A stretch of 64,000 nucleotides of DNA from Conus ventricosus (Eukaryota; Mollusca; Gastropoda; Neogastropoda; Conidae). The stretch covers positions 80,307 to 144,306 of the forward strand of contig JAFLJL010014858.1 of NCBI GenBank assembly GCA_018398815.1, read 5' to 3'. Under the pieces are notes generated by a model that had not been told where the DNA came from, searched no databases, and was given only the letters and a program-made list of their open reading frames with translations. The translations under genes were made by a program, and so were the position numbers. Shown in pieces: positions 9,335 to 20,254 of the stretch (within the stretch, counting starts at the first letter, position 1; every line of letters starts with the position of its first letter).

Positions 9335-10145
9335 TTTTAAACTCAAATAAAATTATAAATAAAAAATAAGTAATCAATTTCTTTCTCCCACATCTGTCTG
9401 TCTCCACCTCTCTCCCTCTCCGCCTCTCATTCACACAGGCGCACTGCAACGCAGCACAAGCTTAGCGCTGTAGAGGGAAAATCAATAACTTACCTGACGG
9501 CACCTAACGCTGATGCTATGCCCTTCACTCAGACTGCGATTGAGAATCAGATTCCATTGCCAAATTTTTTAACGAAGATATTTCTTGATTAACTTGGACT
9601 ATCTGCACCTCTGCTGCCCTTACTTCTTTTGTAAGATCGCGTAGGAGACTCATCTATGTCTAGGATTATAGCAAAGCTCGATTTCATTATCCTAATTTAT
9701 ATCACACATGTGCACTAACAAATGTTGTTTCGATTTCATCATGTTATTGTATTCACTAAGGTTAACACATGCGTACTCACAAATGTTGTTTCGATTTTAT
9801 CATGTTAATGAGGTTAGAGATGCGCACTAGAAAAAGTTGTTTATGGTACTTCGGTTAACAAAATTTTCAGAAACAGAATTAGGTCAACTCACTTGCGAAA
9901 AATGTTTTCACAGGAAGTAGCGTGACAGAAAATCCCCTACGCATGTCCATCTGAAGCAGACGCCAAACTCTGGGCCGGCTGAAGCAGACGACTGCTCTGT
10001 GCCTGCGATCAATATCGGCTAAGCACCAGCCTGTGAGCTGGTAGCATGTGAATTCAGTGGCGGCGGGGATTGAAATCAATAGCCGGTGAGAGAGCTGCGT
10101 GTGTTAATTGCGCTAGGGTGATTAAGTCCGTAAACCATTTTAAGC
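9335..10145. other. Non-coding region of copy A with decaying tandem repeats
   Basis: No credible gene. It holds a C/T-rich segment (about 9380-9440) and about three decaying units starting RCATGYGYACT and containing AAATGTTGTTTCGATTT (about 9707-9850), each followed by GGTTA. From about 9880 to 10140 the base composition is less AT-rich and resembles inserted host repeat DNA. Copy B keeps this region (30572-31299); copy D lacks it because the gene block there is inverted and the 183-aa gene directly follows the integrase. Confidence 0.5.
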
Positions 10146-10697
10146 CTATTTTGGGTTTAACCGATCATGTGTTTGTTTTTCAATGTTCTGTTTAATTGCA
10201 TCAGTGTCTACCTGCCGTGAAGTAAACGTCTTTCTCCACTCCTTTTGAAGTTCAATTTTTTGTCGTCTATAATCCTCACCGTCAGCCATAAGCTTCTGAA
10301 ATTCTTCGTCCATAATGTTTTCATCCTGTAATGATTTGCTTATTCTTAATCTTAATGAACAAAGTTTTGCTGATGCTAGGGCTACAATGGCAGTGTGCTT
10401 TTGTAATTTAGGAGTTAATTTTTTTAAAACAGCACTTACAATCATAGACACAGCGCCTAAACCTAAACCAAGGCCCCCTAATGCTAAAGAGGCTGGCGCC
10501 CCAACCCCAGTGGCTAAAACAGCAACACTAGAACCAGCACTTACGCTAGCTACAGCTGATGAGCCAGTAATTACATAAGAAAGAGTATTTAAAGCTTTAG
10601 CATATTTCTTTCTAGTAACTCTATACTTATCTAAGTCGCTTTCTATTTCCATTTGAAGTTCAGTTATTTGCTCTAGCCTAAACTGTTGAACCTCCAT
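10146..10697 (-). CDS. 183-aa protein with Gly/Ala-rich membrane hairpin between coiled coils
   Basis: Intact frame, ATG 10695-10697 preceded by TTTAAAA. Residues 1-45 form a charged amphipathic helix; residues about 48-90 are a long Gly/Ala/Ser/Val-rich hydrophobic segment (SAVASVSAGSSVAVLATGVG then LALGGLGLGLGAVSMIV); residues about 100-180 are again charged and helical. The layout resembles membrane-active proteins with a glycine-rich hairpin flanked by coiled coils. It is conserved in all three copies (31300-31828; about 56185-56680), always oriented with the capsid-side block. I know similar proteins as recurrent Polinton neighbours but not their function. Membrane insertion or penetration is inference. 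Confidence 0.6.
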   Translation of the reverse strand: MEVQQFRLEQITELQMEIESDLDKYRVTRKKYAKALNTLSYVITGSSAVASVSAGSSVAVLATGVGAPASLALGGLGLGLGAVSMIVSAVLKKLTPKLQKHTAIVALASAKLCSLRLRISKSLQDENIMDEEFQKLMADGEDYRRQKIELQKEWRKTFTSRQVDTDAIKQNIEKQTHDRLNPK

Positions 10698-10715
10698 TTT
10701 TAAATAATATTATTT

Positions 10716-11343
10716 TTAAATTACTCTTTTTATTAATCCTTCTGGCAGCACTTCATTAACAGAGTAAAACGCAATAAAATCAACATACTTAATGAAAATA
10801 AAGTCGAGTACTGTTAGTTTGTCTTTGTCAACCATCACAGTAACCTTGTCAGACGATGTAAGGGTGTTTATTTCATCTCCGTTTTTAGTAATTGCAATAC
10901 TGAGCTTAAGAGGTGCATCCAAGTTTTCAGCCTTTATTTGGATACCTCTGATTAACGTATGTTCTGGCAAACTAGTATCTCCCTCCCTCGGAATAATAAA
11001 TAAGCGAAAAAGCATCGTCATTTGCCTAGGTAGTGACTGTAGCGTTGGGGTAAATTCTAAACCGACGGTGTCACCCCCCACTTCAGCTAAGGACTTCTTT
11101 CTCTGTAGCTTATATTCAGAACCCTGCCTAGTTATTTCAATATGTTTTTTCTGTTGTGTTCCTGGAACTAGGCTAACAAGATAGGGGCCCGCATTCAAAG
11201 CCTTTCTAAAATTGTTGTTCTTATCATAGTATACATTAGGGCTTCGTAGTTCAAACTTTAAATTCCAATCAATTTCAGGAAGCAACGCCCAAGCATTCTC
11301 TCTTTTATGAAGTTTGTATTCATGATTTGCCAAAATTCGGTTT
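10716..11343 (-). CDS. Conserved Polinton structural-type protein, 5' part lost in the gap
   Basis: About 205 codons to a stop at 10716, rich in beta-type sequence (for example WNLKFELRSPNVYYDKNN, FRLFIIPREGD, KLSIAITKNGDEIN). The apparent start near 11333 is created by an extra base: in copy B the frame continues upstream to ATG 32689, giving a protein of about 280 residues. It follows the 183-aa gene by 18 bp on the same strand. A minor capsid (jelly-roll) protein is a reasonable guess from the beta-rich pattern and the position next to the ATPase, but I see no diagnostic motif. Confidence 0.5.
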
Positions 11344-12343
11344 NNNNNNNNNNNNNNNNNNNNNNNNNNNNNNNNNNNNNNNNNNNNNNNNNNNNNNNNN
11401 NNNNNNNNNNNNNNNNNNNNNNNNNNNNNNNNNNNNNNNNNNNNNNNNNNNNNNNNNNNNNNNNNNNNNNNNNNNNNNNNNNNNNNNNNNNNNNNNNNNN
11501 NNNNNNNNNNNNNNNNNNNNNNNNNNNNNNNNNNNNNNNNNNNNNNNNNNNNNNNNNNNNNNNNNNNNNNNNNNNNNNNNNNNNNNNNNNNNNNNNNNNN
11601 NNNNNNNNNNNNNNNNNNNNNNNNNNNNNNNNNNNNNNNNNNNNNNNNNNNNNNNNNNNNNNNNNNNNNNNNNNNNNNNNNNNNNNNNNNNNNNNNNNNN
11701 NNNNNNNNNNNNNNNNNNNNNNNNNNNNNNNNNNNNNNNNNNNNNNNNNNNNNNNNNNNNNNNNNNNNNNNNNNNNNNNNNNNNNNNNNNNNNNNNNNNN
11801 NNNNNNNNNNNNNNNNNNNNNNNNNNNNNNNNNNNNNNNNNNNNNNNNNNNNNNNNNNNNNNNNNNNNNNNNNNNNNNNNNNNNNNNNNNNNNNNNNNNN
11901 NNNNNNNNNNNNNNNNNNNNNNNNNNNNNNNNNNNNNNNNNNNNNNNNNNNNNNNNNNNNNNNNNNNNNNNNNNNNNNNNNNNNNNNNNNNNNNNNNNNN
12001 NNNNNNNNNNNNNNNNNNNNNNNNNNNNNNNNNNNNNNNNNNNNNNNNNNNNNNNNNNNNNNNNNNNNNNNNNNNNNNNNNNNNNNNNNNNNNNNNNNNN
12101 NNNNNNNNNNNNNNNNNNNNNNNNNNNNNNNNNNNNNNNNNNNNNNNNNNNNNNNNNNNNNNNNNNNNNNNNNNNNNNNNNNNNNNNNNNNNNNNNNNNN
12201 NNNNNNNNNNNNNNNNNNNNNNNNNNNNNNNNNNNNNNNNNNNNNNNNNNNNNNNNNNNNNNNNNNNNNNNNNNNNNNNNNNNNNNNNNNNNNNNNNNNN
12301 NNNNNNNNNNNNNNNNNNNNNNNNNNNNNNNNNNNNNNNNNNN
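11344..12343. other. Assembly gap (1000 N)
   Basis: Exactly 1000 Ns, a conventional scaffold gap. It truncates Polinton A; what lies on its right is unrelated host-type DNA, so physical linkage of the two sides is unproven. Confidence 1.
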
Positions 12344-13560
12344 GATCTCTTCAGCGCAAGGTAGGCATTGAATGAAAACAAGGCTGTTAGAAGGAAGATA
12401 ATGTGTGAGTCAAGGTAGTAATGATGATAATTATATTGCTGATAGGAATACTAATAAAGGTCAAAATATGAAATAATAAATTAAGACAGGATTACTGCTA
12501 CTTTTGGTGATAATAAGGCAATAGCAGTTGTAGTATGGGGGAAAGGAGAGTGGGTTAGAGGATTCTTAAGCACCATGGTTGCTGTGGCGACAGTCTTCGT
12601 GGCGATGGCGATGGGGATGTCAATACTAACAATAGTATTACTGATGATACTGCTAACAGCTATTGTGAAGGTAAAGGTAATAGAAGCATGATACAGAAAT
12701 ATATTTAGAAAATACATTTTTATAATAATCATTATAAATAAATTCAAGAGAGAGAAAGAAAAAAAAACATAAATGAAAAAATAAAATGAATTGTAAAAAA
12801 AAAAAAAGAAAAAAAAAGAATAATACTATAGCAAAATAAAATTAAAAAAATACAACAACAACAAAAAATAATGAATAGATAAATAAATAATTGAAAAATA
12901 ATAAGATAATAGTATACATAAATAGAATTAATAATTAAAAAAATCAACAATTTTGATAATAGTAATGATACTAAATGTATTAATACTAATACTAAGGGGA
13001 TTAAAACACACACACACACACACACACAACAACAACAACAACCAAGGGGTGGAGAGAGAGGGGAGGACAGGAAGAACAGAAAGGAGATAGAAGATATAAG
13101 TTATGGGAAGGATGGAATCTAATAGGTATATCAATAATTATATGTATAGTAATAGTTTTCTTAATAATTGTGATTGTAACTATACACTAATGATAGTGAT
13201 TGCTATAGGAGGCTGGAAAAGTGGTAAACTTGAATGTCAGAAATATTGTAAAGAATAATGATTGTATTAATGATAGCAGTACATATAAACATTAGTAATA
13301 GTTATGAAGTTGTAACAAAGGTAAACTGATTAAATGAATAAATAAATAAATAAAATGAAATAAAGAAAATACAAATAAATATATATGTATGTTTGTGTGT
13401 GGTGTGTGTGTGTTGTGTGTGTGTGTGTGTTCTGCATAGTTACAAACATCTACACAACATATGCACAGGAATGAGGGAAGATGGAACAGAAGCTCTTGTA
13501 GAGGAAATGGTTTTGTAAAATTAAAAGAAAACCAAATGAAGAAAATGGAGTGGACAAGTA
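12344..13560. other. AT-rich flank with microsatellites, no gene
   Basis: Low-complexity AT-rich DNA with many GATAAT- and ATAATAA-like runs. (CA)n with (CAA)n occupies 13006-13042, and an interrupted (TG)n run 13393-13431. The reading frames here are products of simple repeats; none looks like a protein. Confidence 0.7.
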
Positions 13561-13770
13561 TCTGAATAAACAAGAGATTGATGTGAGAAATACAGAGAGT
13601 GTAGTGAGAAGGGAAAGGAAGATAGCTGTAAGTTATGTGTGAGGTAAATAGTGGGAGATATGGTAGTATGTGGGTTGTTGGAGGACATTATGGGCTGAAA
13701 TTGCAGTGGTGGATAGGTGCATGTTATTTTATGGTGTTGATGCTGTGAGGGTGGAGGGAAGAAGGGGATG
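13560..13770 (-). mobile_element. Penelope-like element 3'-end fragment
   Basis: Aligns by eye with 17120-17300, the region just 3' of the GIY-YIG domain in the Penelope fragment described below (shared GGGAAAGG, GATAGCTGTAA, GGTAAA, AGTGGGAG, TGTTGATGC blocks). No coding remains. A SINE abuts its upstream side. Confidence 0.5.
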
Positions 13771-13779
13771 GGTTTACAT

Positions 13780-14070
13780 ACTAACTTGGGGAAGGGAGGG
13801 GCAACAGTAGAAAGAAACTCACGGAGAGCATGGCAGCAGCGAGTCCTCAGAAGAGAAGCCTCCTTCAAGCAAGTGTTTTGGCCCTTATCTCCTGACACTC
13901 TTGGGGGTTTGGGCCACACCCGGTTCATGACTCCGGATGTCCCTCTGCTGCCCCCTTTTTCCCCATCTTGGAATGAGCCATGGCTGGGATTTGAACCCAT
14001 GACCCTGTGGACATGCTCATTTTCCACTTAATGACTCGCACTCTAACCACTGAGCCACTGGGGCACCTGA
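13780..14070 (-). mobile_element. tRNA-derived SINE
   Basis: Read on the minus strand it starts with a tRNA-like head: GTGGCTCAGTGGTTAGAGTG (A-box-like, about 14042-14062) and GGGTTCAAATCCC (B box, 13986-13998) at normal internal-promoter spacing. A non-tRNA body follows down to about 13780. It lies directly at the 3' end of the decayed LINE, possibly sharing or using its tail. A functional tRNA gene is unlikely because no cloverleaf acceptor stem is evident. Confidence 0.65.
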
Positions 14071-14085
14071 TATTTATAGGGAAAT

Positions 14086-16407
14086 TTAAGCCTTATGAAG
14101 TTCACTTTTGTTCCTCCATGACCAGATCCAGCTTGAACACCTCTCTGCCGCTTCTGCCATTGCTTTCAGGGCTCTGGTTTTTTCCCTCCCTGCAACTGAG
14201 AGCTGTTTCATGAGGCTGTATGCAGATGTTCCGACAAACCCCCTTGCTCCAATTTCTGCAGTGAGGACTTTGACCTGATAGCCTTCTCTCCTCAGGCTGT
14301 TTGCCAGATCAGCATACTTTTCAGTCTTGTAGATTTGAGCTGCCTCCATTCTGTTCTCATATGGCACCGTGAGCTCGATCATAATCAGCTGCTTGGTTGA
14401 CTGAGAGTGGACTACTTTGTCTGGTCTCATGCCACTCTTGCTGATGATCTCTGGGTGACTCTTCCATTCTGGGAGGTCTGCAGTGCACTCCCAGTCATCT
14501 GCCCCGTCCAGCAGACTCTGCCTGCATGTTCCGAGTGGCACTGTTGTTCTTGGCCATGATTTGCTACCTCCTGCCATGAAGAATGTTGCGGGTGCTTTTG
14601 GAGTCCTGATTTTCCCGTTTGTGGTGTTGGTACTAGCCCAGACTGCTTGTACAATCTATTTGAGCACTTGGTTGTGCCTCCATGTGTACCTTCCTTGAGC
14701 CAGGGCTACTTTACATGAGCTTAGGACATGCTCCACTGTTTGTTTTTATGGCAGAGGGGCATGCAGGATTGTCTGTTTTTCCCCACTTCACCAGGTTTGC
14801 ATTTGAGGGCAGAAAGTCATATGCAGATCTGAGAATGAAGCTGATCCTGAGAGGGGCCATGTGCCAAATGTCATTCCAAGTGAGACTTCTTTGGAGTGCA
14901 TTCTCCCACGTTGTCTATTGCCCTTGCTGGCCCTGCTGGACTGCTTTTCGGAGTCTTTTTTGGCCTTCTTCTTTTCTCATCTCCTGAATCATCATGTCTC
15001 TTTTGGCTTTTCCTTTGGCCTTTGACCACCATTCAGTTTTGGTCACCCCCAGTCCTTGTCTGTTGGTCTGTGTGTGTCCTGTTATTTCTCTGACCTTGAG
15101 ACTTTCTTTTGCAGAATCCATTGCCTCTTGAACTTTCCATTTTCTGCCTGTCTTCAGCTGGGGCTTGATTGCTTCTACCACCTTGTCTCCTGAGTCATCC
15201 AGTATGCTTTGAAGTCTGATCTTCCCTGTTTTGTATTCCTCCAGGATGGATTTCAGTGTCAGTTTCAGCTTTGCTTGGCGACAGTACAGCGCTATGTCAG
15301 TGAGACAGGGTGGGACACCAAGCCATTTCCTTGTGAACTTGTTGATTTTGGCTTCCATTGCCTCCACTATGCTGGTGCAGATGTCGTATATCATCAGAGG
15401 CCATAGGAGCTTTGGTATCAGCATGAACTGCAGACACCAGACCTTGTATATGCCAGGGAGCCCACACTGGTCAATGGTCTTCAAGCCTTCTTCCGACATC
15501 TGTTTGGTTTCTTTTGCTCTTTGTGTGTCTTTCAGGCTATCATCATACCATCTTCCAAGGCTCTTGACTGGCTCTTCTGTGACTGTTGGAATGGCCTGGT
15601 TGGCAACACTGAAGACCACAGATTCGGCCACTTTTCCTTTCCTCAGTGAGAGACTCCGTGATTTCTTTGGTTTGAACTTCATTCTGGATGAAGCAACTAT
15701 GTCGTCCAGCCTCTCCAGCACATGATGTGTCTCATCTTCTCTGGATGAAATCACTGTAGTGTCATCCATGAAGGCCTTGAGACCCCTCTCACCATCGCCA
15801 AGGTTCCAAGTTGATCCAATCTGTTGTGTACTCCTTGGTAGAGAACCGCATTGAGAAGCCATTGAAGTACTTCTTGAGCATGTCATGGATGTTCTTTGGC
15901 ACATGGCACATCTCAAGAGCCAGCTGTATTATCTCATGGGGTACAGATCCATATGCGTTTGTCAGATCAAGCTACACTACGTCCAGGTCTCTCTTTTCTG
16001 TTTTTGCTCTTTGGATTGCGTCCCAGATCATTGTGGCATGTTCTACACAGCCAGCCATGCCTGGGATGCCACCTTTCTTGACTGACACATCCAAGTACAT
16101 GTTTTCCTTGAGGTACTTGGTCAGCCTTGCTGCCATGACAGAGAAGAAGATTTTTCTTCGAGTTCAGTAGTGATATTGGCCTGAACTGGCTGATGTCACT
16201 TGAGTTTTGCTCATTGGGGATATACACACCATCACCATCATCCACTGGCCGCTGATCTTCTGGCTTCTCCAAGCTGATCGCAGCAGCCTGTGGAGCCACT
16301 CCAGCACCTTGGGACATTTCTTGTACAGCTGGTAAGGTGTTCCGTTTGGCCCTGGCTTTGTCGACCACCTTCTTGATTCCCGCCAATGTTTCCGGCAACA
16401 TATTCAC
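14086..16407 (-). pseudogene. Decayed LINE with restriction-like endonuclease (RLE) C-terminus
   Basis: Non-LTR retrotransposon polyprotein remnant. From the 5' side (16407 downward): a segment ending SSDISQFRPISLLN, an RT motif; a frameshifted stretch to about 15860; then RT palm AFMDDTTVIS near 15760 and a long thumb/linker region (LPGIYKVWCLQFMLIPKLLW, INKFTRKWLGVPPCLTD) to 14915. The C-terminal segment 14577-14086 contains RPDKVV, IMIELTVPYENRMEAA and EKYADL, the PD-(D/E)XK-like pattern of R2-type nucleases. A Cys-rich knuckle is degraded between about 14580 and 14900. Several frameshifts and stops make it inactive. The 5' end is missing; a (CT)n tract follows at 16420. Confidence 0.8.
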
Positions 16408-16415
16408 ACCTATAC

Positions 16416-16419
<4 letters not shown>

Positions 16420-16486
<67 letters not shown>
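16420..16486. repeat. (CT)n microsatellite
   Basis: Uninterrupted CT dinucleotide run of about 67 bp at the 5' boundary of the decayed LINE. Confidence 0.95.
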
Positions 16487-16487
<1 letters not shown>

Positions 16488-16884
16488 ATAAATAAGTTAC
16501 TGTATCTAAGTTTTACTACTATTTTAATTCTACAATTAATGCTGGCAATGGGATCAGTGAAAATAGGACATAATGATTTATAAGTATAATGGTAAAAATG
16601 ATAATGAGTGGTAATAATAACAATGACATCAGTGTTGTTGTAATGATGGTGATGATGATAACAGTAATGGTAATAATAATATGTGATAGTGATACAGTAA
16701 TGATGGTTTTTAAGTAATATTGGTAAGGATAATATTAGGTAGAAAGGAGCTGAAATGCTCAATAAACAACAGCAGACAGTACTGTTGAATGATGATAATA
16801 ATGATAGTAGTAACACTAGGAAAAACAGCAGCACTGGGAAAGGGATGGAAACGACCAACGATAAGGAGCTAGCATTCTATTTAT

Positions 16885-16946
<62 letters not shown>

Positions 16947-17089
16947 TGTGAGTGAGTGAGTGTGTTTCATTTGTAATGTCAGCCTAACTCACTGTTCCCC
17001 CCCACCCACCCACCCTCTTTTTTTATATATTTTTTTTACCTCCACCCCCAGCCACCGCCATCCCCACCAACATCACTACACCCATCATT
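16487..17089. other. Non-coding flank with a long (TG)n tract
   Basis: AT-rich, TGATGG/TAATAA-rich low-complexity DNA, with a (TG)n run at about 16887-16941 and a short C-rich patch near 17000. No gene seen. Confidence 0.7.
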
Positions 17090-17590
17090 ACTAGGGGAGG
17101 GGGAGTAAGTACATTGATGTAGTAAGTGGAGAGACTCAGAGAGTGTAGGAAAAGGGAAAGGGATGATAGCTGTAACTTATGTCTGGGGTAAACAGTGGGA
17201 GGTATTGGTAGTATGGGTGTGTGTAGGTGGAGGATATTGCAGGCTGGAGCTGCAGAGGTGGAATGGTACATACTACTTTTTGATGTTGATGCCATGAGGA
17301 CAGAGGGTGCCCAGTTTGGCAGTAAGATGAGATTCCTGCATAGGGCGTTCCTAGTTGTCACTCTTGATTGCCAAAGTGCCTGGACTTTGACATAGTTGAT
17401 ATTGTGCTGGGCGTGGTTGAAGTGTACAGCGACTGGTTTAGGCCGATAGTGGCAGATGTCGGCCAAGTGTTCAGAGATGCAAGTCTCAAGTGTGTGAGTT
17501 GACTCACCTACATAGATTTTACGACACAGCTGGCAGTGGATGGCATACACAGTGTCGTGGCACTGGCAGGAGAAAGTGTGCAAGTCTGTC
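17090..17590 (-). mobile_element. Penelope-like element fragment with GIY-YIG endonuclease
   Basis: The 5'-truncated 3' part of a Penelope-like retroelement. The frame from 17583 reads HDTVYAIHCQLCRKIYVGES, the VYAI...YVGE (GIY-YIG) pattern with the CxxC typical of Penelope endonucleases, then THTLETCISEHLADI and PVAVHFNHAQHNI. The non-coding 3' end continues to about 17090. The piece that Polinton B interrupts (18942-18967 plus 38029 onward) is a close relative. No reverse transcriptase remains here. Confidence 0.75.
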
Positions 17591-17639
17591 CAGGACGGGG
17601 GAAATCGTGATGGTATTGCTTAAGTGCACTAAGTTGATG

Positions 17640-18725
17640 TATTATTAGTCAGGCTTAACACACCAAGGTTATCTTTGCACTCATACATGCATATGCACAC
17701 TCATGCGCCCACCAAACATTCACCTCTCTCTGGGAATGGGATGTCACGCATTCGTTTCTTTCCTAACACAACTGAGCACAAGAAATACAATTTCTATGCT
17801 ACTTATAATCAAACATGAAAAATCCAATTACACAAATGAACAAATCAACACATGAAAGATCAATACTTCCTAATCCGGGGTTATAATAAAATGACTTCTT
17901 ACCTGGCCAGGTTTTCACACACACAACCACGCTTTCACACCACACCACAGTTCTTGAAAAAAGTCTCTTACACGTCTTCTTCAGCACTGCTTGACGGTGA
18001 TGCCCTTGGTTGACTGGCTCCAGGCTTCAGGACTGGGTCTTCGTGGTCGTCTCTGGGATCTCAACGTAGAACTCTTCTTCTTCGTCTTCTTCACCCACCT
18101 CTGGGTTCAATTTCAGTTTGTCTGTCTTCACCCACCTCTGGGCTTCAAACTTAGTTTTCTTCTCTTCCAGCTTGTCTTCAACCCTAAGACTTAGCTGTCT
18201 CTTCTATCTCCCAGACCACGTTTCTCTCGACCCTTTCTCTGTCCTGATCACTCCTCTCCTCTCTCCTCTCTCCTCTGTCTTCTCTCTCTCTCTCTCTCCT
18301 GGTGTTATTCTCCCCTCACGTTGTTTCTCCCTCAGTTTATATAGGGATGGAAACAAAGGATCCCCTTCGGGCCATGCCTTTGTCCATGCTGCTTCTCAAC
18401 CCCCTAGTTCACAAGTACCTGAATTCTCCATTCGCTACATTTCTCCCACACATCAGCATTTACACACATCCCTACCTAATTGATTAGCAAACAAATACTT
18501 AGCACCAGATGGACATCGAAAATTCCCGCAGACTCGGTGGTCACTTAACACAGTAATTATCTTAAGGAGGGCTACTACAACCTCCACACACATTCAGCCA
18601 GCCTGACAATAGAACCAACACAGTGACCCACGGCAATACCATCCGAACGAATCCAAGACTCCTGCTCTTCACTGACTGTTTACAAAAGAACCTCAGCTGA
18701 CTGAGCATTTAGCGCTCACTTGGAG
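17640..18725. other. Unassigned flank, no gene recognised
   Basis: Mixed-composition DNA. It contains a short duplicated phrase (CTTCACCCACCTCTGGG at about 18088 and 18125), a CT-rich tract (18240-18300) and scattered CA-rich sequence. None of the short frames shows a recognisable domain. Confidence 0.5.
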
Positions 18726-18727
18726 TG

Positions 18728-18815
18728 CCGAGGTCGTAGTGGTTACATCGCTTCCCCTTTCGCCACCGGGCAGGTCCGAACTCTCTCCTAGGTGTCATCT
18801 GTCATCTGACCACTT
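18728..18815 (+). mobile_element. Possible tRNA-like SINE head
   Basis: AGGTCGTAGTGGTTACATCGC (about 18729-18749) resembles an A box and GGTCCGAACTCTC (about 18775) a B box, at tRNA-like spacing with a GCCACCGGGC arm between. The match to both boxes is imperfect and no body or tail is defined. Confidence 0.35.
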
Positions 18816-18941
18816 CGGCCATGTGCGATGGGTAAGGTACCCTGGTTAATTGGTCTATTACCTATTTGTATACTACGTACAACGTCCCTTTGCCTCCAAG
18901 CGTCTAATGCCTTTGTGAGAGGTTTCACGCTCCTTGACAAA

Positions 18942-18967
18942 GTCTCAAGTGTGTGAGTTGTCTCACT
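18942..18967 (-). mobile_element. Left remnant of the Penelope GIY-YIG domain interrupted by Polinton B
   Basis: GTCTCAAGTGTGTGAGTTG followed by TCTCACT matches 17487 onward, the GES-THTLET part of the GIY-YIG domain. The continuation of that domain is on the other side of the Polinton (CTCACCTACATAGAT from 38029). The last six bases, CTCACT, pair with CTCACC at 38029-38034 as the target duplication, with one mismatch. Confidence 0.75.
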
Positions 18968-19205
18968 AGAATGTAAATATGTTCGTTCAGCTCACCCATC
19001 TTATTTTGCACGAAAACCCCCCTTTCACATACAAATCACGTCCATCACATATCAGTTTTGGCTAAAATTAACACCTGTTTCATAAAAAAATTTTAAAAGC
19101 CAAAAAATTAAAAATTTAGGAAATCGTTAATTTAAAAAAAGGGGGTTACGTGCTAGGTTTAAAATTTGGTTTACCCTGAACAAACATAATTTTCATTCCC
19201 CAGGG
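18968..19205 (+). repeat. Left terminal inverted repeat of Polinton B
   Basis: The outer ~110 bp (to ACACCTGTTTCA near 19084) is nearly identical to the complement of the right end. The inner part (GGGGGTTACGTGCTAG, then GAACAAACATAATTTTCATTC at about 19144-19199) is a corrupted copy of the right-end inner arm. The inner arm repeats the tip sequence in inverted orientation. Confidence 0.85.
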
Positions 19206-19259
19206 AAATAAAAATAAATAATTTTTTAAACTAAAAATTTCACTGTGAAAGGGCGGGAA

Positions 19260-20238
19260 ACTTGCCCGCCCCTTTTACGAACAAAGGACTTTTAGGGAAG
19301 CTTTTTAAAGAAGATTTTTTCTTAAATTTAAAAAAAGGGGGGTTGTTTTTTAAAATTCTTCCCAAATTCATTAAAAATTACCTTTCCAAAATGGGGTTCT
19401 TGGGTCTAAAATTTTAAAATCCCCTTTTCCTCCCGGACATACAAGTACCCTTTCTTTTAGTCCCAAAAGGCAAGAGTTTTTGAGCCCCTTGCACATCTTT
19501 AGTTTAAAGCAATTTTTTAAAATTTTTATTGCGTTTTTGGGGGAAAAACCCGTTTTCCTTTTTTTTCTTCATTTTTCATGGCGCGCAAGACTGTGGGAAT
19601 CTCCTAACCCCTTCTGTGTTAAAGCGTTTGTCCTTTAAAATTTTTGATATTGATTTGGTAAAAAAGGCGTTCAGCAGATTCTTTTTAAAGTTTTCTACTA
19701 GGGGGGTTTTGATCGTTTTTTGCCTGGGATCCCCCTTTTTTAACGAAAAATGATGTTTTAAAAAAAGCTGGGAAAAAGACCTTTAAACTCTTTTCCCCTC
19801 ATCAACTTGAATCATCCTAGGGGTTTTTTAATTTGGGCCCCACATGTATATTTTTTGTTTAAAACCACAAGGGAACAGGGAGTTGAGCCTTTTATTTCCG
19901 TTAAAGGCTCGGCGTCCCTTTTTATCTTGAAACCATGTCCCCAAAAAACTGTCAGAGCAACTTAAACTTTTTTTTTTTAAAATTTGTCATGTGGAAGATC
20001 AAAAAAGTCCTTTTGGTTTGGGGGGTCAAATTAAAGGGAAAAGAGTTTTAACAAAAACTAAAGGGCCCAAATTTTTCTTTTTGGGGCGGGGCAGATTTTA
20101 AAATTTTCCAAATTGCCCGTTTTTTAAAACCAGTCTTTCGCATCGATTCAGAAAACCTAAAACAGCTTTACTTTGTTTTTCATAGCTCTTTTTCCCTTTT
20201 CCCAAAAACCCTTTTGGAAATAATATATTTTGTCCAAA
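19260..20238 (-). pseudogene. Polinton integrase (copy B), heavily corrupted
   Basis: On the minus strand from about 20238 the start region matches copy A. Further in, DAEPLTE near 19900 and an LK-P---IQVD-like segment near 19810 correspond to the rve integrase core seen in copy D. Frameshifts occur every few tens of bases, with expanded A/T and C/G homopolymers, so no usable frame remains. It is the gene nearest the left terminus, 55 bp inside the inverted repeat. Confidence 0.6.
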
Positions 20239-20254
20239 ATTTTTTAAAAGCATT

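Noticed and set aside
9879..10079. 66-codon minus-strand frame in the non-coding region
   Set aside because: Not kept in copy B apart from damaged text, no start context like the other genes, no domain.
12481..13573. Hydrophobic frames on the minus strand
   Set aside because: Encoded by AT-rich and CA/TG simple repeats; amino-acid composition is that of low-complexity DNA.
13985..14070. Functional tRNA gene on the minus strand
   Set aside because: A and B boxes are present but there is no convincing acceptor stem or complete cloverleaf, and a SINE body follows.
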